Shown: piece by piece, positions 18,638 to 27,403 of the stretch
How the letters are laid out: every line of letters starts with the position of its first letter
Numbering within the stretch: position 1 is the stretch's first letter
Source: Mycolicibacterium neoaurum VKM Ac-1815D
GTDB lineage: Bacteria > Actinomycetota > Actinomycetes > Mycobacteriales > Mycobacteriaceae
Reading direction: 5' to 3'
NCBI RefSeq assembly: GCF_000317305.3
Contig: NC_023036.2
Coordinates: 3,472,001 to 3,536,000 of the forward strand
DNA length: 64,000 nucleotides
Program-made: the position numbers and the translations under genes
The notes under the pieces: generated by a model
The model's database searches: none
The model's input: the letters and a program-made list of their open reading frames with translations, nothing else
Told to the model about the DNA's origin: nothing

Positions 18638-20131
18638 TCACTCAGTCGCGCGACGGGCGACGTTGTAGAAGCGAGTCTCCTGGTATTCCTCGAGCCCCTC
18701 GGCGCTCCCCTCCCGGCCCATACCGCTGTGTTTCATCCCGCCGAACGGTGCGGCCGCGCTGGAGGGCACACCTTGGTTGATCCCCACCAGTCCGGTGTGC
18801 AGCGCGTCGGCGACATTGAGCGCGCGATCCAGGTTCTCCGTGAAGACGTAGCCGGCGAGGCCATAGACAGTGTCGTTGGCCCGGGCGATGGCTTCGGCTT
18901 GAGTCGTGAAGCGCTGGACTGCCGCGATGGGACCGAAGATCTCGGTGTTGGCGATCTCAGCGGTGACCGGCACGTGATCGAGAAGGGTCGCTTCGAAGAA
19001 GTGACCTCTGCCTTCAATAGCCTTACCGCCGGCGCGCACGGTCGCGCCGTTGCCGACAGCGTCGTCGACGAGCTTCTGCATGTTCGCCACCGCACGGTCG
19101 TCGATCAGCGGGCCAAGGTCGACGTCGTTGGCGAGGCCATCGCCGACGCGTGCGGCCGCCAGTTTCTCGGCCAGACCCTCGACGAATGCCTCCGCGATAC
19201 CTTCCTGGACGAAGATGCGGTTCGCGGCGATGCATGACTGACCCCCATTGCGCATCTTCGCCGCGAAAGCTCCATTGACGGCGCGTTCGAGATCTGCGTC
19301 GTCGAAGACGATCAGCGGTGCGTCGCCGCCGAGTTCCATGGAGGAACGCAAGACGTTGTCCGCGGCGAGCCGTAGCAGGACCTTGCCGACACCGGTGGAG
19401 CCGGTGAAGGACACCTTCCGCACCCGGGCGTCGGTGAGGACCGCTTCGCTGAATGCGGACGCATCAGTAGTTGTGACGACTTGGACGAGTTCGTCGGGAA
19501 CCCCGGCTCGTCGCGCAAGGTCGACAGCGAAGAATGTGGCCAGCGGCGTCAGCGTCGCGGGTTTGATGACCGCGGGGCATCCAGCCGCCAAAGCCGGTGC
19601 AATCTTACGTGTCGCCATGGCGAGCGGAAAGTTCCACGGCGTGATCAGAACTGAGAGCCCGACAGGAGCGCGGCGGGTCAGCAACGTGCCACCGCCCGTT
19701 GGTAGGTCCCGGACATTTCCGCCCGGGCGCACGGCCTCCTCGGCGTACCAACGGACGAAGTCGCTGCCGTAGGTCACTTCTGCGCGGGATTCAGCCAGCG
19801 GCTTGCCCATTTCCCGGGTGATGAGCAAGGCAAGCTGGTCGGCGTGCTCGACCAGCAGGTCATACCAGCGGCGCAGGACATCGGCACGCTCCCGCGGAGT
19901 CCGTGCGGCCCACTCGCGGCCAGCCGCGTCCGCTTCCGCCACCGCGCGAAGCGCGCCGTCGACATCGATATCGGGTACGGCTGCCACGAAATCGCCTGTA
20001 GCAGGGTTGAAGACGTCGGCATTGCGCGCGCTTTTGGGCAAGGTCAAGGCAGCTACCACAGCATCGGCCGCGGCAGCCCGCTGTGGGTCGGCGATTGGCA
20101 CGCTGCTCTCTGCCGTCAGTTCCGGGCTCAT
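18638..20131 (-). CDS. NAD(P)-dependent succinate-semialdehyde dehydrogenase-like enzyme
   Basis: A 497-residue aldehyde dehydrogenase. The catalytic cysteine is Cys300 in N-G-G-Q-S-C and the general base Glu266 in M-E-L-G-G-D. The cofactor region has P-W-N-F-P-L (164-170) and F-T-G-S-T-G-V-G-K (242-250). These fit the GabD group, which oxidises succinic semialdehyde to succinate, though related semialdehydes are possible. It follows an aminotransferase gene with a four-base overlap and a GAGGAGG ribosome binding site, so the two act in sequence: transamination gives a semialdehyde that this enzyme oxidises. It converges with the tartrate dehydrogenase pseudogene. Confidence 0.9.
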   Translation of the reverse strand: MSPELTAESSVPIADPQRAAAADAVVAALTLPKSARNADVFNPATGDFVAAVPDIDVDGALRAVAEADAAGREWAARTPRERADVLRRWYDLLVEHADQLALLITREMGKPLAESRAEVTYGSDFVRWYAEEAVRPGGNVRDLPTGGGTLLTRRAPVGLSVLITPWNFPLAMATRKIAPALAAGCPAVIKPATLTPLATFFAVDLARRAGVPDELVQVVTTTDASAFSEAVLTDARVRKVSFTGSTGVGKVLLRLAADNVLRSSMELGGDAPLIVFDDADLERAVNGAFAAKMRNGGQSCIAANRIFVQEGIAEAFVEGLAEKLAAARVGDGLANDVDLGPLIDDRAVANMQKLVDDAVGNGATVRAGGKAIEGRGHFFEATLLDHVPVTAEIANTEIFGPIAAVQRFTTQAEAIARANDTVYGLAGYVFTENLDRALNVADALHTGLVGINQGVPSSAAAPFGGMKHSGMGREGSAEGLEEYQETRFYNVARRATE

Positions 20132-21402
20132 TTGGACTCCTCCTCAATCAGAACGTGGGAGATGGCGCCGACGTACTGAGTGAGTTCCTCGTCGGTCGTG
20201 ATGAAGGGAGGGCTCAGTTGCAGCGTGTTGCCGCGCAGGGGGCGTGAGATGAACCCGATGTCGATTAGCTTGTCCGCGACGACTTCCGCGGACAGGTCCC
20301 CCCGCAAGGTGACACCCCCGAGGAACCCGGCCACACGAACATCAGCCACGCTGGGGCGGTCGGCGTTCAGCTGGTTGAGCTGTACGCGCAACAGCTCTTC
20401 GAGCTCGCCGGCCCGCTCGACCAGGCCATCGCGCTCCAGCACGTCGAGATTGGCCATGGCCACTGCGCAGGCGGTGGCGTGACCGGCGTAGGTGGCTCCG
20501 TGCCGGAAGATCGGCGTAGCGGTGTCATCGACATAGAACGGCTCCCAGACACTTGGGGCCACCAGCACGCCGCCGAGTGGCGCGTAACCCGAGGTGACCC
20601 CCTTGGCGAAGGTGATGAGGTCGGGGCTCAATCCGAACCTATCCGCGGCGAACATCGAGCCGGTCCTACCGAACCCGGTGATGACCTCGTCCAGGACGAA
20701 CAGGATGTCGTTTTCTCGACACAGCTGTTGGAGCGTTTCCAGATAGCCCGCTTGAGGGGGGTTGACGCCGCCAGTGCCCTGAATGGGCTCGGTCACGATG
20801 GCCGCGATGTTCTCAGCGCCTACGTCCGCGATCACGCCCTTGAGGGCATCGACGTCGTGTACGGGCACCCGACGTGTCTCCGGCACGAGTGAGTCGGTGC
20901 CATAACCGTCGCGGTTGAACTCCAAGCCGGCGATGCTGGTTCCGTACGCATGCAGGCCGTGGTAGGCGAACTCACGGCTGATGATCGTGGTCTTGCTGGT
21001 GCGCCCCTCGCGCTGCCAGTGTCGGCGCGCGAGCTTGCAGGCGACATCGATCGCGTCCGAGCCACCTGAATTCAGGATCACCTTCGGGTTGTCGATCGGC
21101 GACATGGTGGCGAGTCGGTTCGCAAGCGCCACGGCTTGGTCATTCACGAAGCGGCCGAAGATGTGGTACGTCTCAAGCTTCAACATCTGAGTGTGCGCGG
21201 CGGCAGCAAGGTCTGGGTGACTGTGACCGACATTCGCGTGCCACAAGCCGGCCGTACCGTCGAACAACCGTCGCCCATCCGCGGTGTAGACGTAGGACCC
21301 CTCACCGCGTTCGATCACCAGTTGTCGGCCGAGCACAGACGGAAGATGCGCTTGGGCGGACCACAATGCTGGTCCATCGAGAATGTCTGAATTTACCGAC
21401 AT
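20128..21402 (-). CDS. Class III (omega) aminotransferase
   Basis: A 424-residue PLP enzyme of fold type I. Lys267 in I-T-F-A-K-G-V-T-S-G-Y should bind PLP, Asp238 in V-L-D-E-V contacts the pyridine nitrogen, and Y-H-G (residues 147-149) is the usual ring-stacking motif. The L-W-H-A-N-V-G-H start region places it with beta-alanine/GABA/putrescine-type omega-aminotransferases. It is cotranscribed with the semialdehyde dehydrogenase downstream. It is divergent from a LysR gene, which is probably its regulator. The exact amino donor cannot be read from sequence. Confidence 0.9.
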   Translation of the reverse strand: MSVNSDILDGPALWSAQAHLPSVLGRQLVIERGEGSYVYTADGRRLFDGTAGLWHANVGHSHPDLAAAAHTQMLKLETYHIFGRFVNDQAVALANRLATMSPIDNPKVILNSGGSDAIDVACKLARRHWQREGRTSKTTIISREFAYHGLHAYGTSIAGLEFNRDGYGTDSLVPETRRVPVHDVDALKGVIADVGAENIAAIVTEPIQGTGGVNPPQAGYLETLQQLCRENDILFVLDEVITGFGRTGSMFAADRFGLSPDLITFAKGVTSGYAPLGGVLVAPSVWEPFYVDDTATPIFRHGATYAGHATACAVAMANLDVLERDGLVERAGELEELLRVQLNQLNADRPSVADVRVAGFLGGVTLRGDLSAEVVADKLIDIGFISRPLRGNTLQLSPPFITTDEELTQYVGAISHVLIEEESK

Positions 21403-21593
21403 GGCAGTACCTTTCGAAATCGAAAATCGCTGAAGTCAGGCCGCCGGCGGAGCCGTTCTGCAACTGCAGCCCGTCCTTGACGCTGATCACCGCGCTCACC
21501 TCGTCGTGCGCGATTGACTAGCACCCAACCTTCAGTGGTAGGCACAACGTACTGCGGAGAACCATTCATGAAAAGCGACGCTTTTGAACAAGT

Positions 21594-21616
21594 ACATGTC
21601 AGAATTACTTACATGT
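21594..21616. promoter_or_regulatory. Possible LysR binding repeat between aminotransferase operon and lysR
   Basis: Two ACATGT blocks (21594-21599 and 21611-21616) spaced 17 bases start to start, inside the flanking repeats AGTACATGT and CTTACATGT. They lie 28 bases before the lysR start. LysR proteins typically bind paired sites in such divergent regions. No experiment-like evidence is available. Confidence 0.4.
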
Positions 21617-21644
21617 TTCATGGTCCTGGCATGGGCGTCCGCTG

Positions 21645-22538
21645 ATGTTGGATGTGCGCAAGCTGGTCTTACTTCGCGAGGTGCAGTTGCGAGGGAGTAT
21701 CACGGCGGCAGCGCAGGCGCTGTCGTATTCGCACTCTGCGGTATCTCAGCAGCTGAGCGCCTTGGAGGCTCAGGCCGGCGTACCACTCTTGGAGAAGGTC
21801 GGCCGGGGTGTCCGCCTCACCAATGCCGGCGAGGAACTGGCTCGCCATGCCGAGGATATCGTGGCCATACTCGAACGCGCGGAAAGCGACCTGGCGTCCA
21901 GTGACACCAACGTTCGCGGTGTGCTCAGACTCGCCGCATTCACTACTGTCAGCCGCCTGCTGGTTCCCGGATTGATTTCCCGCTTGCATGAACTCCACCC
22001 GCAGCTCAATGTTCGGTACCGGCAGGTCGAACCTGAAACCGGTCTGCGGCTGTTGTCGTCACGCCGGATCGACGTCCTGATGGTCGATACTTACCCCGGC
22101 ACTTCGCATTCGACACCTCCGGACCTGCACGCCGAACTCCTGCTGGAGGATCCCATTCGGGTGTACCCGCCTGCCAACTCGAACGCTGTACGTCTCGAAC
22201 ATTTGAAGCGTACGCGTTGGGTGCTGGAGCCAAGCGGTACGGAGGCGAACGCGTGGACTCGAAATCTCTGTCGCCAGAATGGCTTTGAGCCGGATGTGGC
22301 GTTCGAGTCGCCGGATCTCTTGTTCCACCTCCGGATGGTTCAGGCAGGTGTGGCAGCGGCCTTCCTGCCCGACCTACTCGTGCGCGGCGCTGGTGTGGAC
22401 GTGGCTTCGGCTGCTCTGGCAGACCTTCACCACCTGCGCGGCATCTCCTTTGTCTGCCGCTCCGGCGCCGAGCGACGTCCCTCCGTGACCGCGTGCCGAG
22501 CAGCGTTCGGCCAGTTGCTCGCTGATGGACAAGGGTGA
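21645..22538 (+). CDS. LysR-family transcriptional regulator
   Basis: A 297-residue regulator. The amino-terminal helix-turn-helix is clear: L-R-E-V-Q-L-R-G-S-I-T-A-A-A-Q-A-L, then H-S-A-V-S-Q-Q-L-S-A-L-E. The periplasmic-binding-like effector domain (about 90-295) follows. The gene is divergent from the aminotransferase and semialdehyde dehydrogenase operon across 242 bases, the classic LysR arrangement, so it probably activates that operon in response to the omega-amino substrate. Confidence 0.9.
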   Translation: MLDVRKLVLLREVQLRGSITAAAQALSYSHSAVSQQLSALEAQAGVPLLEKVGRGVRLTNAGEELARHAEDIVAILERAESDLASSDTNVRGVLRLAAFTTVSRLLVPGLISRLHELHPQLNVRYRQVEPETGLRLLSSRRIDVLMVDTYPGTSHSTPPDLHAELLLEDPIRVYPPANSNAVRLEHLKRTRWVLEPSGTEANAWTRNLCRQNGFEPDVAFESPDLLFHLRMVQAGVAAAFLPDLLVRGAGVDVASAALADLHHLRGISFVCRSGAERRPSVTACRAAFGQLLADGQG

Positions 22539-22578
22539 GCAGCAGCGACTCTCCGTCGCTGCCGACGCCGCTGTCTGA

Positions 22579-22777
22579 TCAGATGTCGTCCAGAGGACCG
22601 TCCTGGGCGAATCGCTTGATGACGTTCACGGTCATCGCAGCGACATTGTTGGAGTAGGCGTTCCGCTGCAGGCTCGACACCCATGACATCGACGACAAAC
22701 TGAATCCGTGCACCACCGTCTTTGGTGCTGAAATACACAATGTCGCCGCGCACCAGGAGGTGCTCGGGACCGTGCAT
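22579..22777 (-). pseudogene. Carboxy-terminal relic of a third DMFase-like large subunit
   Basis: On the minus strand the piece G-P-E-H-L-L-V-R-G-D-I-V-Y-F-S-T-K-D-G-G is followed, after one extra base, by M-S-W-V-S-S-L-Q-R-N-A-Y-S-N-N-V-A, then V-I-K-R-F-A-Q-D-G-P-L-D and a stop at 22579. The two intact large subunits end with E-H-P-S-V-R-S-D-I-V-Y...N-N-Y-E-N-N-V-A-R...V-L-R-R-F and E-H-P-Y-V-R-S-D-M-V...N-G-Y-D-N-N-V-A-R. Only about 60 residues remain and nothing upstream matches. It is a remnant of a third DMFase-like gene, more diverged than the two intact copies are from each other. Confidence 0.8.
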
Positions 22778-22854
22778 ACCGTAGCGTTAGCACCGCGAGC
22801 GCCGCCCAGGCCCGCCGCGAGTACGGACCGACGCCGTCATGGCGCCGACTCGAA

Positions 22855-24216
22855 CTAGCCCGGATCGAGTTCGCTCCTCACCACCGACTCGAGCTCGGTG
22901 AGCAGCCGGTCGGCATCCGCGGCGCGGAACGCCATCGGCGGACGGATCTTGAGAACGTTTCCGTGATAGCCGGAAGCGGAGATGAGCACGCGACGGTCGC
23001 GCAGACGGTTGACGATCGATGCCGCCGCCCGCGGATCCGGACGGACGGGGTGCTCGGTCGAGCCGACCTCCACGCCGATGAAGAGGCCAGCGCCTCGCAC
23101 GTCGGTGAAACGCGGGTCGTTGCCCGTGATCTGGGCGATGCCGTCGCGCAGCACCGCACCCACTGCCCCGGCGTTGGCGATCAGCTTCTCGTCGCGTATC
23201 ACTCGTAGCACCTCGTGCGCTGCGGCGATTGACACCGAGTTGCCACCAAATGTGTTGAAGTATCGAATATCTCGGCCGAACTCGGTGAGCAGGTGCGGGC
23301 GGAACACGCCGGCCGCGATCGGCAGCCCGTTACCCATCGGCTTTCCAATGGTCACGATGTCTGGTGTGATTCCGTGTCGCTGGAATCCCCACCACGTGGT
23401 GCCGGTACGTCCGAATCCTGGTTGTACCTCGTCGGCGATCCACAGCCCGCCAGCAGTGTGCACCTCCTCCATGGCAGCGGCCAGGAAGCCCGGGGGGTCC
23501 GCGAACACGCCGTCGGAAGAGAAGATGCTGTCTGCCATCAGCGCGCTGAGGCCGAATCCGTGCCGCCGCAGATCCGCGACCGCACGTCGCACCTCGGTCG
23601 CCAGATGAGCCGAAAGGTCACCAGCCGCCAACCGCGGGTCGGGGGCCGAGATCGTCCGCACGTGAGGGCCGAGCGGAGAATTCTCACCCAGTGAGGGCGA
23701 GCATGCGGCGACCGCGGCCGTCAGACCGTGGTAGGCGTTGGCCGTGACGATGACCCCCTCACTGCCGGTCACCCGTCGCGCCACCCGTAGCGCGAGGTCG
23801 TTGGCCTCCGAGCCGGTACTGGTGAAGGTGACGTTGCCGAGTTCGTCGGGAAAGGTACCGAGGAGGTCCTCGGCGTAGTCCACGACCATGTCCTGGACGT
23901 AGCGGGTGTTGGTGTTCACCAACTGCATCTGCCGGTGAACGGCGTCGACCACTCGCGGATGGGAGTGCCCGACGCACGGCACGTTGTTGTACGCGTCTAG
24001 GAACTCGTTGCCGGCTGAGTCATACAGGTAGGTCCCCTGCCCCCGGACGACTTCGACTGGTACGTCGTAGAAGAGCCGATATCCGGGTCCTAGCACCCGC
24101 TCGCGGCGCTGCACCTTCTGGCGCAGTGCCGAGGGAAGCTCGTCGAGCCGCTCACGATCGAATCCGTTGGCCATGGTCACCGGTCCCGCATCCGATCCGA
24201 CTAAGCCTCGGGTCAT
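22855..24216 (-). CDS. Class III PLP enzyme, probable amino-alcohol-phosphate phospho-lyase
   Basis: A 453-residue fold-type I PLP enzyme with Y-N-N-V-P-C-V-G-H-S-H-P, N-T-N-T-R-Y, N-A-Y-H-G-L-T and a PLP lysine in I-G-K-P-M-G-N-G-L-P (about residue 292). This pattern matches the AGXT2L branch, whose studied human members ETNPPL and PHYKPL remove phosphate and ammonia from phosphoethanolamine or phosphohydroxylysine rather than transaminating. The gene follows a phosphotransferase-fold kinase gene by 59 bases in the same orientation, as expected for kinase plus phospho-lyase. The ATG at 24216 was preferred to the adjacent GTG because AGGAG is five bases before it. A plain aminotransferase role is the alternative. 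Confidence 0.75.
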   Translation of the reverse strand: MTRGLVGSDAGPVTMANGFDRERLDELPSALRQKVQRRERVLGPGYRLFYDVPVEVVRGQGTYLYDSAGNEFLDAYNNVPCVGHSHPRVVDAVHRQMQLVNTNTRYVQDMVVDYAEDLLGTFPDELGNVTFTSTGSEANDLALRVARRVTGSEGVIVTANAYHGLTAAVAACSPSLGENSPLGPHVRTISAPDPRLAAGDLSAHLATEVRRAVADLRRHGFGLSALMADSIFSSDGVFADPPGFLAAAMEEVHTAGGLWIADEVQPGFGRTGTTWWGFQRHGITPDIVTIGKPMGNGLPIAAGVFRPHLLTEFGRDIRYFNTFGGNSVSIAAAHEVLRVIRDEKLIANAGAVGAVLRDGIAQITGNDPRFTDVRGAGLFIGVEVGSTEHPVRPDPRAAASIVNRLRDRRVLISASGYHGNVLKIRPPMAFRAADADRLLTELESVVRSELDPG

Positions 24217-24275
24217 CACATCTCCTACCTACTTAGTGGACATCGTCCTTGGGGCGGCCGCATCAGGCCAGTCGG

Positions 24276-25334
24276 TCATCCTGGTGATTGGTCGAGCTGA
24301 GGCGCCCCCCGATGGCTTTGCAGCGTGTCCAGGACATCCCGGGGGTGGAGCGCGACCAGCTGCGCCAGAGTTGCCCAGGTGTACTGGGATCGCTTCCACC
24401 CGTAGCCGCCTTGGAGGGCTGCATTCCTCGACGCCCACGTCACTCCGTTGAGCGCGAGGCGGAGCGCAGCCATCGGGTAGAGCACCGACACTTCGAGTTC
24501 GGTCAGTTCGACCACCTCGCCGAATCCGTTGACCACGGTTGCGAGCGCCGCCACTGGATCTGGCTTCCTGAGCATGGCGTAGGCCCCGGCGATTGCGACC
24601 TCGCTGACCCTGGCCGTCAACAGTGCGTCGGTGAAGTCGATGACTCCGGTGAGCAGTTGGACACCCGACGCATCGACCTCGGCAAGGACGTTGTGGTCGT
24701 TCAGATCCTGGTGGATGACCGAGCGTGGCAGGTCCGCGATTCGTGGTGCGACGATGTCGTCGAACCACTGCAACACGGTTTCGACGCTACGGCGACCCTC
24801 GTCGTCCGCGACTGCGTCGAAATGCGTTGCAATGGCCCTAGGCGCAGCCAGGAGGTCCCATTCGTGGGTAGTTCTGATCTCCGGTCCGGGGGTCATCCCC
24901 TCCAAGGCGACGACCATGTGCCCCGCAGCTCGACCCCATGCCGCGAGGAGATCCGCTGTATGACTGGGTATCTCGCCCACGATTCGTCCGGGAAGCCAGG
25001 AATAGCAGGACACCAACCACGGATCGGCGCCCAACGACAGGGTGGCGGTATCGGACCCAGATGGATCTCGCATCACGCTGGGCGTGGGCAGATCCGAAGA
25101 CGGTCCGCATCGGTCGAGCAAGTCGTGCTGCCAACGCACCTGTGCGCGTTCCACGTCGTCGTCGGGAACCGTCTTGGCGATGAAACGCCGGCCATCGTCG
25201 GCGTACAGATGAAAGGTGCGGTTGAACTCGCCACCAAGCTGGGTGACCCGCTCGATCCCACACCCCAGCAATTCGGCCGCCGCGGCGGCAACGGCGACGT
25301 TCGAATCGACCTGGTCGATAGACGCTTTGGACAT
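24276..25334 (-). CDS. Aminoglycoside-phosphotransferase-fold kinase, probable amino alcohol kinase (copy 1)
   Basis: A 352-residue cytoplasmic kinase of the APH/choline-kinase/HYKK superfamily. The catalytic loop I-H-Q-D-L-N-D-H-N and metal-binding V-I-D-F-T-D are present, with an amino-terminal nucleotide-binding half containing F-I-A-K-T-V. Human hydroxylysine kinase (HYKK/AGPHD1) belongs to this group and works with a phospho-lyase. Here the next gene is such a lyase, and the same two domains are fused in the protein at 41941-44877. An exact ATTGGTCACCAAT operator (25443-25455) with an adjoining half-site lies about 109 bases upstream. The substrate alcohol is not known. Confidence 0.75.
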   Translation of the reverse strand: MSKASIDQVDSNVAVAAAAAELLGCGIERVTQLGGEFNRTFHLYADDGRRFIAKTVPDDDVERAQVRWQHDLLDRCGPSSDLPTPSVMRDPSGSDTATLSLGADPWLVSCYSWLPGRIVGEIPSHTADLLAAWGRAAGHMVVALEGMTPGPEIRTTHEWDLLAAPRAIATHFDAVADDEGRRSVETVLQWFDDIVAPRIADLPRSVIHQDLNDHNVLAEVDASGVQLLTGVIDFTDALLTARVSEVAIAGAYAMLRKPDPVAALATVVNGFGEVVELTELEVSVLYPMAALRLALNGVTWASRNAALQGGYGWKRSQYTWATLAQLVALHPRDVLDTLQSHRGAPQLDQSPG

Positions 25335-26032
25335 GTAACCCCAGTTCGGTGGCGTCGTGTCGAATCGACTTCACGGGCATTGCAGAGCTTCACCGCGGTG
25401 CTGCTCCTTGTCTACCGTATCGGGCGCCTACAGTATTGGTCAATTGGTCACCAATAGCGTACCGTCGGGATCGCTTCACCTCTTCTGGCAGCGGACCTCG
25501 GGATCTTCCTCGTGGAGTCGACAAGAGAAAGCGACTCGCGGCATGTGCCCCACCGATGTGTGTCTCAGCGCGACGCCACCGCGGACGGCGCGCGAACCGC
25601 ACTGGCTGGCCGCAGGTCGAGTGCTATGACGTCTAGCTCCGACTCACTGCGAGAGATCGTTCTGGTCAGTGCGCCCGACACGACCGGTGACGATCTTTCG
25701 GAACACACCGAGCGCGACGCCCTTGCCACCGAGTACGGGCTCGCTGGCGGGTTGACCCGCCGAGGTCGGCATGGTGGGAATCGACGAATTTCTCGAGTGC
25801 AGGCACATGGCCATACCCAGCCGCCGCGGTGCGTGAGTCCTACACTACGCGTTCGCTTCCGGGGCGCTCCGACTTAAGCGGGTTGCCTACGCGGAGCGAC
25901 CGGCCACTGCGCAGAAGCCAGCGCCTACCCATCGGGTATCGCGGTTACGGACGGCCGAGTGAAGCAGAAACCGGCGACGCCACGGGCCGTGCTGTAAATC
26001 ATCGACGATACAACGAACGCTAGATTGGACCA
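25335..26032. other. Intergenic region between two kinase genes
   Basis: 698 bases between divergently transcribed kinase genes. It holds the operator family B site at 25443-25455. A short frame beginning ATGACGTCTAGCTCC at 25627 encodes L-R-E-I-V-L-V-S-A-P-D-T but decays into a low-complexity tail with no family match. Nothing else is supported. Confidence 0.5.
25435..25455. promoter_or_regulatory. Operator family B site 1 with half-site
   Basis: ATTGGTCACCAAT at 25443-25455 is identical to three other copies in the window. A half-site ATTGGTCA directly abuts it at 25435-25442. It is 109 bases upstream of the kinase start at 25334, which suggests control by the GntR protein at 50519-51262. 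Confidence 0.7.
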
Positions 26033-27010
26033 ATGACCTCGTTCACGGAACCGTTCGAGCGGCTGGACGCAGAGCAGATACGGCCACTGCTCAACGCGGT
26101 ATACGGGATCGAAATCGTCGGCACTCCAATACGATTGCCAACGGAACGCGACGACACGTACCGCGTGGCTACGCGCACTGGCGACGGCTACGTGGTCAAG
26201 GTAGCCCATCCCGGCGACCATCCGCGCATCGTCGACTTACAGGTCGCGGCCATGATTCACGTCGGTCGTCGGGATCCCCGGCTGCCACTGGAGCGGATCC
26301 TGTGCGCCGTCGACGGGCAACGACAACCCAGCGTCGAAATGCGCGACGGCCGCCGCAGGATCATGCGGGTGACGACCTTCCTCCCCGGTCGAACCTTGAG
26401 GTCCGTTGAGCCATCGCCTGGACAGCTTCGCCAATGTGGCCAGGTACTGGCGCGAATGGCGAACGCCCTCAACGACTTCGACCATGAGGCAGCAGACCGC
26501 CATTTGATGTTCGATCTACAGAACTTCGGCGAACTCGCCGCCATGCGCCGGCTTTCCGACACCCCGGCCGTGCGTTGGGTCTTCGACTGGTTCGAATCCG
26601 TCTTCCAGTCCGCGGCAGCCGAGCTCCCCAAACAGGTGGTGCACGGTGACTTCAGTCTCGACAACATCCTCGTCGACCCCGTCGCGGACACCTTCGTCCA
26701 GGGGGTATTGGACTGGGGCGATGTGATGCGTTCCTGGCGCGCCGCCGATTTGGCGAGCGGGCTGGCGTCCCAGGTGGCCGCGAACGGCGATGCGTGGGAG
26801 CGCCCCCGGCACATGATCGACGGATACCGCGAGGAGTGCGAGATGACCGACGCCGAGTCCGGATTGATTCGCGGTCTGGTGTCCATGCGGATCACTCAGC
26901 GGCTCCTGATGGCCCTCCATCTCAGCGCAGCGATGCCGGACAATGCCGAATATCTGTCGCGCAACGTCGAATGGAGTGCCGCGCAGTTATCGAACCTCGT
27001 CGACGCCTAA
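26033..27010 (+). CDS. Aminoglycoside-phosphotransferase-fold kinase, probable amino alcohol kinase (copy 2)
   Basis: A 325-residue kinase of the same superfamily as the gene at 24276-25334 but only distantly similar. The catalytic loop is V-V-H-G-D-F-S-L-D-N-I-L, the metal aspartate is in G-V-L-D-W-G-D, and the phosphate-anchoring lysine is probably in Y-V-V-K-V-A-H. It converges on the phospho-lyase-like gene at 27404-28765, with a GntR relic between them, so it is the likely kinase partner of that enzyme. An ATTGGACCAAT dyad, two bases shorter than operator family B, overlaps the start codon. The substrate is unknown. Confidence 0.72.
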   Translation: MTSFTEPFERLDAEQIRPLLNAVYGIEIVGTPIRLPTERDDTYRVATRTGDGYVVKVAHPGDHPRIVDLQVAAMIHVGRRDPRLPLERILCAVDGQRQPSVEMRDGRRRIMRVTTFLPGRTLRSVEPSPGQLRQCGQVLARMANALNDFDHEAADRHLMFDLQNFGELAAMRRLSDTPAVRWVFDWFESVFQSAAAELPKQVVHGDFSLDNILVDPVADTFVQGVLDWGDVMRSWRAADLASGLASQVAANGDAWERPRHMIDGYREECEMTDAESGLIRGLVSMRITQRLLMALHLSAAMPDNAEYLSRNVEWSAAQLSNLVDA

Positions 27011-27073
27011 AGCATGATTGGTCGATCAGCCGAGATGCCTGACAGTCGCACGGCTGGCTCAAGCGCACCGGGG

Positions 27074-27383
27074 TCATTCCTCGGTGCGCTCTAGCAGGTG
27101 GGCAGACCGTGCGGCGTTCTGGATCCGTGCGCAGTTGTCGAGGTGCGCGTCGATCTCGCCGTAGAGCGCGAGGAGATCCTTGCCGCGGCAGGCTCGGATC
27201 AGAACCTCGCGCTCATGGGCCAATTGACCCGCTTGGGGTAGTCGGAATCGAGTGCGGCGACCGCCATCCCACAGTTCCTTGACCACGACGCCCCAGATTG
27301 AAGTTGTCGACCGCCATGCCTTGCTGAACCAGCTGCCGAAGAGCTTCACGCACTGGCCCTCGGCTGACGGTCCCATCCCTCTT
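27074..27383 (-). pseudogene. Relic of a GntR-family regulator
   Basis: Minus-strand translation shows V-S-R-G-P-V-R-E-A-L-R-Q-L-V-Q-Q-G-M, a GntR recognition helix, ending near 27290. After a frame change the reading continues V-V-V-K-E-L and then jumps to H-E-R-E-V-L-I-R-A-C-R-G-K-D-L-L-A-L-Y-G, the usual last helices of an FCD domain, stopping at 27074. The first wing and most of the FCD domain are missing. It lies directly behind the phospho-lyase gene in the same orientation, so a dedicated regulator of this module was probably lost. Confidence 0.6.
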
Positions 27384-27403
27384 GAGGCCCGGCGCGACGT
27401 AGG

